From Aeromicrobium sp. (lineage in GTDB: Bacteria > Actinomycetota > Actinomycetes > Propionibacteriales > Nocardioidaceae): a stretch of 48,186 nucleotides of DNA. The DNA lies in contig NZ_JAGLCD010000021.1 in the NCBI RefSeq assembly GCF_023146395.1, positions 1-48,186 on the forward strand, in the 5' to 3' direction. The notes under the pieces are model-generated. The model was not told the origin of the DNA. It made no database searches and worked only from the letters and a program-made list of their open reading frames with translations. Position numbers and translations under genes: made by a program. Below, piece by piece: positions 41,795 through 48,186 of the stretch (its first letter is position 1; the number at the start of each line of letters is the position of its first letter).

Positions 41795-41836
41795 TAATAC
41801 TGCGAGGAAAGGCGGAACCCGTCCGCCGGCAGGAGG
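41795..41836 (+). promoter_or_regulatory. Promoter -10 and ribosome-binding site of the AidB-like gene
   Basis: TAATAC (41795-41800), in an AT-rich patch just after the repeat array, is a good -10. AGGAGG at 41831-41836 sits four bases before the GTG at 41841. No convincing -35 is seen. Confidence 0.55.
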
Positions 41837-41840
41837 CATC

Positions 41841-43478
41841 GTGCGCGCGACCCACACCGTGACGAACCAGGTCCCACCGCTCGTCGACTTCGACGCAGCC
41901 GACTACGCCCCGATCCTCGAGGCGCTCCAGCGCGAGGGGGCGTCGCACGCCGTCGAGGGCCTGCACGAGGTCGGCCGCCTCGCCGGCAGCGCGCAGGCGC
42001 TGGGCTGGGGCGATCTCGCCGAGGCGCACCCGCCGGTGCTCCACACGCACGACCGGTACGGCCACCGCATCGACGAGGTCGTGTACGACCCCAGCTACCA
42101 CCAGCTGATGGACACGGCGGTCTCGCTCGGCCTGGCCGGGTCGGTCTGGCGCGACCCGCAGCCCATGCCGCACCTCGTGCGGGCCGCGCGCTCCTCGGTC
42201 TGGGGCATCACCGACGCCGGGCACGGCTGCCCGATCTCGATGACCTACGCCGTGATCCCCGCCCTGCGCGCCAACGCGGAGATCGCCGCGCAGTACGAGC
42301 CGTTGCTCTGCTCGCTGGAGTACGACCCGTCCCTGCAGGCCCCGCTCGGCAAGCGGGGCCTGATCGCCGGCATGTCGATGACCGAGAAGCAGGGTGGCTC
42401 GGACGTGCGGGCCAACCGCACCGAGGCCGTGCCGCAGGCCGACGGGTCCTACCGGCTGACGGGCCACAAGTGGTTCACGTCGGCCCCCATGTCGGACGTG
42501 CTGCTGGTCCTCGCGCAGGCCCCCGGCGGCCTTTCCTGCTTCTTCCTGCCGCGCATCCTGCCGGACGGCACCCGCAACTCCATGGCGATCCAGCGGCTCA
42601 AGGACAAGCTCGGCAACCACTCCAACGCCAGCGGCGAGGTCGAGTACGACGAGGCCACGGCCTGGCTCGTGGGGGAGGAGGGGCGCGGCGTGCCGACCAT
42701 CATCGAGATGGTCAACATGACCCGCCTGGACTGCACGCTCGGCTCGGCCACCGGCATGCGCGTGGGCACGCAGCAGGCCGTGCACCACGCCACGCACCGC
42801 GCCGCCTTCGGCTCGGCACTGGTCGACCAGCCGCTCATGCGCAACGTCCTGGCCGATCTCGCGGTCGAGTCCGAGGCCTCCACGACCGTGGCGCTGTGGC
42901 TCGCGGCCCTGACCGACCGTGCGGTCGCGGGCGAGGAGGGCGCCGACGCGCTGCGTCGCATCAGCCTCGCGGTCAGCAAGTACTACGTCTGCAAGCGGGG
43001 TCCGCTGCACGCCGCCGAGGCCCTGGAGTGCCTGGGCGGCAACGGCTACGTCGAGGACTCGCGCATGCCCCGGCTCTATCGCGAGGCCCCGCTGATGTCG
43101 GTCTGGGAGGGCTCGGGCAACGTCGCCGCGCTCGACACGTTGCGCGCCATGACCCGCCAGCCCGAGACGCTGCAGGCGTTCTTCGACGAGCTCGACGCGG
43201 CCGCCGGGGCCGACGCGCACCTCGACGCCGCGGTCAGGCGGCTCAAGGACACCTTCACCGACGTCGAGACGATCCAGCACCGGGCGCGCACCGTCGTGGG
43301 TGACATGGCGCAGGCGCTGCAGGGTGCGCTGCTCGTGCGGCACGGCCATCCGGCCGTCGCCGACGCCTTCACGCGCAGCCGCCTCGGCGGGCAGTGGGGC
43401 ACGGTCTTCGGCACGCTGCCCACGGGGGTCGACACCGCGGCGATCATCGAGCGCGCGGCGCCCAAGGTCGGGTCGTGA
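41841..43478 (+). CDS. aidB: AidB-like acyl-CoA dehydrogenase
   Basis: This 545-residue flavoprotein matches the length and layout of AidB rather than ordinary ACADs. It has C-P-I-S-M-T-Y-A-V-I-P-A-L, M-S-M-T-E-K-Q-G-G-S-D-V-R, the L-T-G-H-K-W-F-T-S motif, E-C-L-G-G-N-G-Y and a terminal catalytic segment S-V-W-E-G-S-G-N-V. In E. coli AidB is part of the adaptive response to alkylation and binds DNA; in actinobacteria relatives may act on isovaleryl-type acyl-CoA. No ada or alkA gene is nearby, and the next gene is a crotonase, which favours a metabolic role here. GTG start 41841 is set by AGGAGG. Confidence 0.9.
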   Translation: MRATHTVTNQVPPLVDFDAADYAPILEALQREGASHAVEGLHEVGRLAGSAQALGWGDLAEAHPPVLHTHDRYGHRIDEVVYDPSYHQLMDTAVSLGLAGSVWRDPQPMPHLVRAARSSVWGITDAGHGCPISMTYAVIPALRANAEIAAQYEPLLCSLEYDPSLQAPLGKRGLIAGMSMTEKQGGSDVRANRTEAVPQADGSYRLTGHKWFTSAPMSDVLLVLAQAPGGLSCFFLPRILPDGTRNSMAIQRLKDKLGNHSNASGEVEYDEATAWLVGEEGRGVPTIIEMVNMTRLDCTLGSATGMRVGTQQAVHHATHRAAFGSALVDQPLMRNVLADLAVESEASTTVALWLAALTDRAVAGEEGADALRRISLAVSKYYVCKRGPLHAAEALECLGGNGYVEDSRMPRLYREAPLMSVWEGSGNVAALDTLRAMTRQPETLQAFFDELDAAAGADAHLDAAVRRLKDTFTDVETIQHRARTVVGDMAQALQGALLVRHGHPAVADAFTRSRLGGQWGTVFGTLPTGVDTAAIIERAAPKVGS

Positions 43479-44488
43479 GCCCGGGGGAGACGCCGGCCGC
43501 CTGGCGCGACGGCCACGGCGCCGACGACCCGCTCTACGCCGGGCGCCCAACCCCGGCCGACCACGTCAACTACCCGACGCTGACCTACGAGGTCACCGGC
43601 CGCGTCGCCCGGATCACGTTCAACCGCCCCGCCCAGGGCAATGCGATCACGAACGACACGCCGCACGACATCGCCCACGCGGTGGAGCGGGCCGACCTCG
43701 ACCCGCGCGTGCACGTGATCCTCGTGAGCGGCCGCGGCAAGGGGTTCTGCGGCGGCTACGACCTGTCGATCTTCGCCGAGAGCGCCATGACGCCGCCGGG
43801 GTCTGAGGGGTCCGACGGCGCGATCCCCGCCGACGGCACCGTGCTCGACCCGGAGGTGCAGGCCCGCAACCACGATCCCGAGGGCACGTGGGACCCGATG
43901 GTCGACTACGCCATGATGAGCCGCTTCAACCGCGGGTTCTCGGCGCTGCTGCACGCCAACAAGCCCACCGTCGCCAAGATCCACGGCTTCGCGGTGGCCG
44001 GGGGCAGCGACATCGCCCTGTTCGCCGACCAGATCATCTGTGCCGACGACGCCCGCATCGGCTATCCGCCCACCCGGGTGTGGGGCGTGCCCGCCGCCGG
44101 CATGTGGGCGCACCGCCTCGGTGACGCGCGGGCCAAGCGCCTGCTGCTCACGGGCGACAGCCTGACCGGTCGCCAGGCGGCGGAGTGGGGACTCGCGGTC
44201 GAGTCGGTGCCGGCCGAGGAGCTCGACGCGGCCACCGAGGACCTCGTGGGCCGCATCGCGCAGATGCCGGTCAACCAGCTCGTCATGGTCAAGCTCGCGC
44301 TCAACAGCGCGCTGCTGGCGCAGGGCGTCGCGAACTCCGGCATGGTCAGCACCGTGTTCGACGGCATCTCCCGGCACGCCCGGGAGGGGTATGCGTTCCA
44401 GCAGCGCGCGGCCACCGTGGGATTCCGTGAGGCCGTGCGCGAGCGCGACGAGCCGTTCGGCGACGCGAAGCCCCGATCCCAGCAGTGA
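43475..44488 (+). CDS. Crotonase-family protein with altered catalytic acids
   Basis: This 337-residue protein has the crotonase oxyanion-hole segments G-R-G-K-G-F-C-G-G-Y-D-L and H-G-F-A-V-A-G-G-S-D. By alignment to enoyl-CoA hydratase, the first Glu is Asp179 and the second is Pro199 (I-G-Y-P-P-T-R), so classical hydration is unlikely. It has a longer than usual loop of about 40 residues after the first oxyanion segment (residues 103-140). The start GTG overlaps the AidB-like stop (GTGA) and the stop overlaps the PaaX-like start (GTGA). It probably does another acyl-CoA reaction such as isomerisation or thioester hydrolysis. Confidence 0.88.
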   Translation: MSPGETPAAWRDGHGADDPLYAGRPTPADHVNYPTLTYEVTGRVARITFNRPAQGNAITNDTPHDIAHAVERADLDPRVHVILVSGRGKGFCGGYDLSIFAESAMTPPGSEGSDGAIPADGTVLDPEVQARNHDPEGTWDPMVDYAMMSRFNRGFSALLHANKPTVAKIHGFAVAGGSDIALFADQIICADDARIGYPPTRVWGVPAAGMWAHRLGDARAKRLLLTGDSLTGRQAAEWGLAVESVPAEELDAATEDLVGRIAQMPVNQLVMVKLALNSALLAQGVANSGMVSTVFDGISRHAREGYAFQQRAATVGFREAVRERDEPFGDAKPRSQQ

Positions 44489-45210
44489 CCACGACAGCCC
44501 AGTCTGTGCGGCCGCTCACGGCGCGGTCGGCGATCCTGAGCCTCCTGCTCGGCGCCCACCCGCCCGAGGCCCCGGGCAGCAGCATCGTCGGCTGGGGTCG
44601 GGCGCTCGGGGTCACCGAGCCCGCGGTCCGGGTCGCCCTGACCCGCATGGTCGCGGCGGGCGACCTGGAGCGCACCGACTCGGTCTACCGGCTGAGCCCC
44701 CGGCTGCTGCGACGCCAGGAGCGCCAGGACGCGGCGATCGAGCAGCGCACGTCACCGTGGAACGGCGAGTGGCACGCCGCCGTGGTCACGTCGGTCGGTG
44801 CCGGTGCATCCGTGCGCGCCGATCTGCGCCAGCGCATGGTCGGCTCGCGCTTCGGTGAGCTGCGCGAGGGGTTCTGGATGCGACCGGCCAATCTCGACTG
44901 GGCGCCGGATGCTGCCGTGGCCGCGAGCCTGGAGGTCCTGACGGTCCGTCCCGCGCGTCCCGCGCCCGAGCTCGCGGCGCTCCTGTTCGACCTCCCCGGC
45001 TGGGCTGCGACCGCGCACGATCTCGCGGCGTCGCTGGCGGCGAGCGAGCATCTGGCCGAGCGCATCGCGATCGCCGCGGCGGTCGTGCGCCACCTTGTCG
45101 CCGACCCCCTCCTTCCGGACGCCCTGCTGCCGGCGGACTGGCCCGGCCCCGAGCTGCGCCGCACCTACGGCGCCTTCCGCGAGGAGCTCGTCGCCAGCGT
45201 CAGCCGCTGA
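44485..45210 (+). CDS. PaaX-family transcriptional regulator
   Basis: This 241-residue protein has an N-terminal winged HTH of the PaaX type (S-A-I-L-S-L-L-L-G-A-H, then V-T-E-P-A-V-R-V-A-L-T-R-M-V) and the PaaX C-terminal domain. In phenylacetate degraders PaaX binds phenylacetyl-CoA; here no paa genes are visible, so its ligand is likely another CoA ester handled by the AidB-like and crotonase proteins upstream. It is co-translated with them, so it may autoregulate the operon. GTG start at 44485. Confidence 0.88.
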   Translation: MTTTAQSVRPLTARSAILSLLLGAHPPEAPGSSIVGWGRALGVTEPAVRVALTRMVAAGDLERTDSVYRLSPRLLRRQERQDAAIEQRTSPWNGEWHAAVVTSVGAGASVRADLRQRMVGSRFGELREGFWMRPANLDWAPDAAVAASLEVLTVRPARPAPELAALLFDLPGWAATAHDLAASLAASEHLAERIAIAAAVVRHLVADPLLPDALLPADWPGPELRRTYGAFREELVASVSR

Positions 45211-45227
45211 GGCGAGGTCGTCCCGGC

Positions 45228-45977
45228 TCAGCGCAGGGAGTACGTCACGACCGAGACGGCCACGTACTGCGCCACGAACGCCAGGACCGTGCAAAGGTGG
45301 AAGACCTCGTGGAAGCCGAACGTCTCGGGCCGCGGGTTCGGGCGCTTCGTCGCATAGACCACCCCGCCGATCGTGTAGATCACGCCACCGGAGGCGACCA
45401 GCGCGAGCGCCGTGACGCTGACCCAGGTCGGGAACTGGTCGGCGCCGTCGATGAAGGCCGGGATGAACGGCAGGGCCAGCCAGCCGAGCGCGATGTAGAG
45501 CACCGTGAAGACCCAGCGGGGCGCCTCGATCCAGATGATGCGCAGCACCGAGCTCACGACCGCCGTCACCCACACGGTGCCGAGCAACCACCAGCGGGTG
45601 CTGCCGTCGAGGTAGAGGATCGCGAACGGCGTGTACGTGCCGGCGATCAGGACGTAGATGTTGGCGTGGTCGAACCGGCGCCAGAACGCCCAGAGACGGA
45701 TCTCCCACGTGCCACGGTGGTAGGTCGCCGACACCGTGAACAGCAGGATCGCGCTCGCGACGTAGATCGACGAGCCCCATCGGGTCGCGGCCGTCGGCGA
45801 CAGCACGATCAGCACCACGCCGGCCGCGATCAGCAGCGGCAGGAAGCCGGCGTGCACCCATCCCCGCAGCCGGGGCTTGAGCTCGGCGATCTTGTCGGCC
45901 ATGCCGCGGGTGCGGCGGTCGACCGGACCCGTCTCGTCGGGGTCGGCCCCACCCGCTGCGATCTCGCCCACGGCCAC
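45228..45977 (-). CDS. Hemolysin III/PAQR-like membrane protein
   Basis: This 249-residue protein has seven transmembrane segments and the family signatures S-A-T-Y-H-R (first His), R-R-F-D-H-A-N-I-Y and F-H-E-V-F-H-L-C near the end. These Asp/His residues form the metal site in PAQR proteins. The name hemolysin III is historical; the bacterial function is uncertain. The GTG at 45977 gives a 25-residue hydrophilic leader; an in-frame ATG at 45902 is an alternative start just before the first membrane helix region. It converges with PaaX, 17 bases apart. Confidence 0.88.
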   Translation of the reverse strand: MAVGEIAAGGADPDETGPVDRRTRGMADKIAELKPRLRGWVHAGFLPLLIAAGVVLIVLSPTAATRWGSSIYVASAILLFTVSATYHRGTWEIRLWAFWRRFDHANIYVLIAGTYTPFAILYLDGSTRWWLLGTVWVTAVVSSVLRIIWIEAPRWVFTVLYIALGWLALPFIPAFIDGADQFPTWVSVTALALVASGGVIYTIGGVVYATKRPNPRPETFGFHEVFHLCTVLAFVAQYVAVSVVTYSLR

Positions 45978-46034
45978 GTCCTGTCGTCGGGAGCGATCGG
46001 AGCATCGCCAGGTCCAGCAAACCGCGCCGGCGGG

Positions 46035-46751
46035 TCAGGGAGCGGGAGGCCGGCCGTGTCGGGGCGTCGGCGCGTCCGGCTGTCGCAGGCGCACGAGCGC
46101 GGCGACGCCGATCAGGAGCTCGAACGCCGTGACGGTGTAGACGGCCAGCCGCTCCCAGACACCGTCCGGGAGCAGGGTGACGGTCGTCGATCCGCTGTCG
46201 AGCACCAGGCCGAGCGTGCTGAGCAGGCCCACGACCCCCAGCGCCACGCAGACGGTGCCGACGCGAGCGAGCCGCGCGGAGCGTCGTGCCGCCAGCCCGG
46301 CCACGATCGCCGTGAGGTTGCCGCCGACGATCGCCATCGCCGCCCCGAGGCCGTGCACCGCGACGAGTCCGTTGTCGGCGTTGACCGGTCCGCTGTGGAC
46401 GACCCCCACCAGCACGATGCCAATCCCGTGAGTCAGGGCGAGCGCGACGAACACCCGCCGGTGCGACGCGCCCAGCACCGGGGCGGCCAGCAGGGCAGCC
46501 GCGACGAACAGCACCCCGTGCAGCACGAACCCGGCGTTCATGACCGCGTGCAGGGGCGAGTCGATCGCCCGGCCGGAGTACGTGCCGACCTCGGGGATCC
46601 CGAGGTCGCTGATGTAGTTCTGGGCGTAGGAGTACCCCGGGAACGCGGAGGCCGCGACGGCCTCGGCGGCCAGGTAGACCACACCGGCCGCGATCCAGCA
46701 GGCCGCGGGCGCGATCGCGGTGCGCAGCGGTCTCACGCGGTCGTCGCCCAT
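46035..46751 (-). CDS. DUF998-family membrane protein
   Basis: This 238-residue protein has six hydrophobic segments, with S-Y-A-Q-N-Y-I-S-D-L-G in the first loop, the typical DUF998 element (N-x-I-S-D-L-G). The function of the family is unknown. The ATG at 46751 has TACCGT at 46761-46766 as a weak -10. It lies 57 bases upstream of the hemolysin III-like gene on the same strand; the pair may be cotranscribed. Confidence 0.85.
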   Translation of the reverse strand: MGDDRVRPLRTAIAPAACWIAAGVVYLAAEAVAASAFPGYSYAQNYISDLGIPEVGTYSGRAIDSPLHAVMNAGFVLHGVLFVAAALLAAPVLGASHRRVFVALALTHGIGIVLVGVVHSGPVNADNGLVAVHGLGAAMAIVGGNLTAIVAGLAARRSARLARVGTVCVALGVVGLLSTLGLVLDSGSTTVTLLPDGVWERLAVYTVTAFELLIGVAALVRLRQPDAPTPRHGRPPAP

Positions 46752-46884
46752 GTCCGGTCGACGGTACCGGCTCTCCCGGGTGCCGGCAGGTCAGGACGGT
46801 GCGGCTCAGGGCGTCGAACCGGCTTCGATAAGATCGTTGAACGGTCATGCAGTCGGCCGAGAACCCTTCCGAGACGGAGGAGCC

Positions 46885-47601
46885 ATGGACCGTGCTGCCC
46901 GCGACGCAGCGCAGCGCGTGACCGCCGCCATCCGCGACGTCCGCACCGACCAGAGCCTTCAGGCCACGATCGACGCCCTCGTCCGCCGCACGCTCGAGGT
47001 GCTACCGGACTGTGACGCCGCGAGCCTCGCCGTGGTGGCGAACCACACCCGCACGATCGAGGCCTACGCGACGAGCGACCCGGCACTGGAGGCGCTGGAC
47101 CGCCGGCAGTACGAGATCGGGGAGGGCCCCGCCCTCGACGCCGCCGACCAGATGCAGGTCGTGGAGTCGGCCGACCTGGCACAGGACTCGCGGTGGGACG
47201 GGTGGCGGCCCACCGCGGCGGAGGCGGGGATCGCGACCGTGCGGGTCCTGCCGATCCACGTGGCGGACCGCCCCTACGGCACCCTGCACTGCTACGGCCG
47301 GGGCCGTCCGCTGCCCGCCGGCGACCTGATCGTCACGCACCTGTGGGCCGCGCACGTCGCGTCGGTCGTGGCAGGCGCGCACGCCCGGGCCGGCCTGGAG
47401 GTCGCGGTCGACTCACGCACCACGATCGGGGTCGCGATCGGGATGCTCATGGTGCAGTACGGCATCGACCGCGACCGGGCCTTCGACGTGCTCAAGCGCG
47501 CGTCGCAGTCGGCCAACCGCAAGCTCACGGCCGTGGTCGAGACCTACATCGAGACCCGTCGGCTCCCCGGGGTCGATCGCGAACCCCTTCCGCGGCTGTG
47601 A
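46885..47601 (+). CDS. GAF-ANTAR transcription antitermination regulator
   Basis: This 238-residue protein has a GAF-type sensor domain in residues 25-155 and a C-terminal ANTAR RNA-binding domain (R-T-T-I-G-V-A-I-G-M-L-M, then A-F-D-V-L-K-R-A-S-Q-S-A-N-R-K-L). ANTAR proteins bind paired hexanucleotide hairpins in nascent RNA and prevent termination. The ATG is preceded by GGAGG, and a -10-like TAAGAT lies near 46828. The next gene is an RsbW-like ATPase, a common actinobacterial pairing for stress signalling. I could not identify its RNA target in the window. Confidence 0.92.
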   Translation: MDRAARDAAQRVTAAIRDVRTDQSLQATIDALVRRTLEVLPDCDAASLAVVANHTRTIEAYATSDPALEALDRRQYEIGEGPALDAADQMQVVESADLAQDSRWDGWRPTAAEAGIATVRVLPIHVADRPYGTLHCYGRGRPLPAGDLIVTHLWAAHVASVVAGAHARAGLEVAVDSRTTIGVAIGMLMVQYGIDRDRAFDVLKRASQSANRKLTAVVETYIETRRLPGVDREPLPRL

Positions 47602-47645
47602 CCGACGACGTGACCATTCAGGGAGCGCGCGGACCGAGTGCGTCC

Positions 47646-47658
47646 TACCCTCGAGACA
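47646..47658 (+). promoter_or_regulatory. Leaderless-type -10 (TACCCT) for the RsbW-like gene
   Basis: TACCCT (47646-47651) lies exactly six bases before the ATG at 47658, with no ribosome-binding site. Confidence 0.55.
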
Positions 47659-48104
47659 TGAGCTCTCCAGGCGGATCGGGTCGTGGCCCCGACGATCCCT
47701 GGACGACCTACCACCTGCCCTTCGACATCGCCGCTCCGCGGGCGGCGCGCCGGTACCTGCTGGAGGACCTGACGCGGGCCGGGCTGCGTGAGGCCGTCGT
47801 CGTCGACGCGCAGGTCGTCCTGGCCGAGCTCGTCAACAACGGCGTCGAGCACGGCGCGCCCGGCCCGAACGGCACGATCGAGATCTCCTGGCGCATCCTC
47901 GACGACCACCTGCGCCTGAGCGTCTGCGACGGGGGCAGCGCGAGCGAGCTGCGCCCCATGGAGCTCACCGACCACCGCCTCCGCGGCCGTGGCCTGGCGA
48001 TCATCGACCAGCTGGCCGACCGCTGGACGTTCGACGCGACCGCCGGCACCCGCATCACGGTCGAGCTCGACTACAGCGCCGAGGAGACCGTTCCGTCGGA
48101 GTGA
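47658..48104 (+). CDS. RsbW-like ATP-binding protein (anti-sigma/serine kinase type)
   Basis: This 148-residue GHKL ATPase-fold protein has the N box A-E-L-V-N-N-G-V-E-H-G, the G1 box V-C-D-G-G-S and G-R-G-L-A-I-I-D-Q-L-A. Such proteins phosphorylate anti-anti-sigma factors or bind sigma factors. No STAS or sigma gene is seen in the remaining sequence, so the partner lies elsewhere. The start is chosen from the leaderless -10. It follows the GAF-ANTAR gene by 56 bases on the same strand. Confidence 0.9.
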   Translation: MSSPGGSGRGPDDPWTTYHLPFDIAAPRAARRYLLEDLTRAGLREAVVVDAQVVLAELVNNGVEHGAPGPNGTIEISWRILDDHLRLSVCDGGSASELRPMELTDHRLRGRGLAIIDQLADRWTFDATAGTRITVELDYSAEETVPSE

Positions 48105-48141
48105 CCCCGGCCGGGGACGCTCCGGTGCAGCGCGCCGTGGG

Positions 48142-48186
48142 TACAGTCGGGACGTTCTGACCTAGGTGTGATGTCCAGTCACGTTG
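48142..48186 (+). CDS. Possible beginning of the next gene
   Basis: The window ends just after ATG 48171 (M-S-S-H-V). A -10-like TACAGT is at 48142-48147. Too little sequence remains to judge coding potential. Confidence 0.25.

Noticed and set aside
41640..41840. N-terminal extension of the AidB-like protein through the repeat region
   Set aside because: The frame is open only because of the repeats; AGGAGG and GTG at 41841 give a protein of AidB length.

Overview
The window is about 48 kb of very GC-rich, densely packed DNA with many GTG starts, ATGA/GTGA start-stop overlaps and leaderless promoters. This fits a high-GC actinobacterium, and the gene content resembles a soil Aeromicrobium/Nocardioides-type organism (inference; no rRNA or marker gene is present). 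I see no tRNA, rRNA, CRISPR array, insertion sequence or prophage. No stretch longer than 300 bases lacks a gene.

Region 1 (1-5194): the end of a short-chain dehydrogenase, then a long double-hairpin terminator shared with a convergent three-gene ABC importer (lipoprotein, double ATPase, permease), then a FadR-type GntR regulator. Region 2 (5435-20091): one 14-gene co-directional catabolic operon. It holds two family III CoA-transferases, two thiolase-fold proteins each beside a DUF35 Zn-ribbon/OB protein, an acyl-CoA dehydrogenase/APH-type kinase/small protein/acyl-CoA ligase module that resembles the levulinate (4-hydroxyacid) lva system, a second acyl-CoA dehydrogenase, an aldehyde dehydrogenase, an SDR and an MFS transporter. 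A repeated TCATGATGA word lies at the importer promoter, the operon promoter and upstream of the regulator, and ties these units into one probable regulon for uptake and CoA-dependent breakdown of an unidentified acid. Region 3 (20088-23259): a second acyl-CoA dehydrogenase/kinase pair divergent from an unusual XRE-TetR fusion regulator.

Region 4 (23286-30880): a GNAT and a Gfo/Idh/MocA oxidoreductase, a lysine catabolic locus (lysine 6-aminotransferase, Lrp, LysR, antiquitin-like piperideine-6-carboxylate dehydrogenase), and a catalase. Region 5 (31019-35595): a TspO-like membrane protein with a frame problem at its start, an MFS exporter, a TSUP permease, and a TetR regulator next to a truncated acyl-CoA dehydrogenase behind a perfect 18-bp operator. 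Region 6 (35600-38516): a tight four-gene operon of acyl-CoA dehydrogenase-like protein, PIG-L deacetylase, NodS-like methyltransferase and GT2 glycosyltransferase, with no function known to me.

Region 7 (38703-48186): an ABM monooxygenase, an HSL-type esterase, an ACT-domain malic enzyme, a 31-bp tandem repeat array, an AidB-like dehydrogenase/crotonase/PaaX operon, a hemolysin III-like protein, a DUF998 protein, a GAF-ANTAR antiterminator and an RsbW-like ATPase. The best candidates for something undescribed are the region 2 operon with its regulon, the region 6 operon, and the repeat array.
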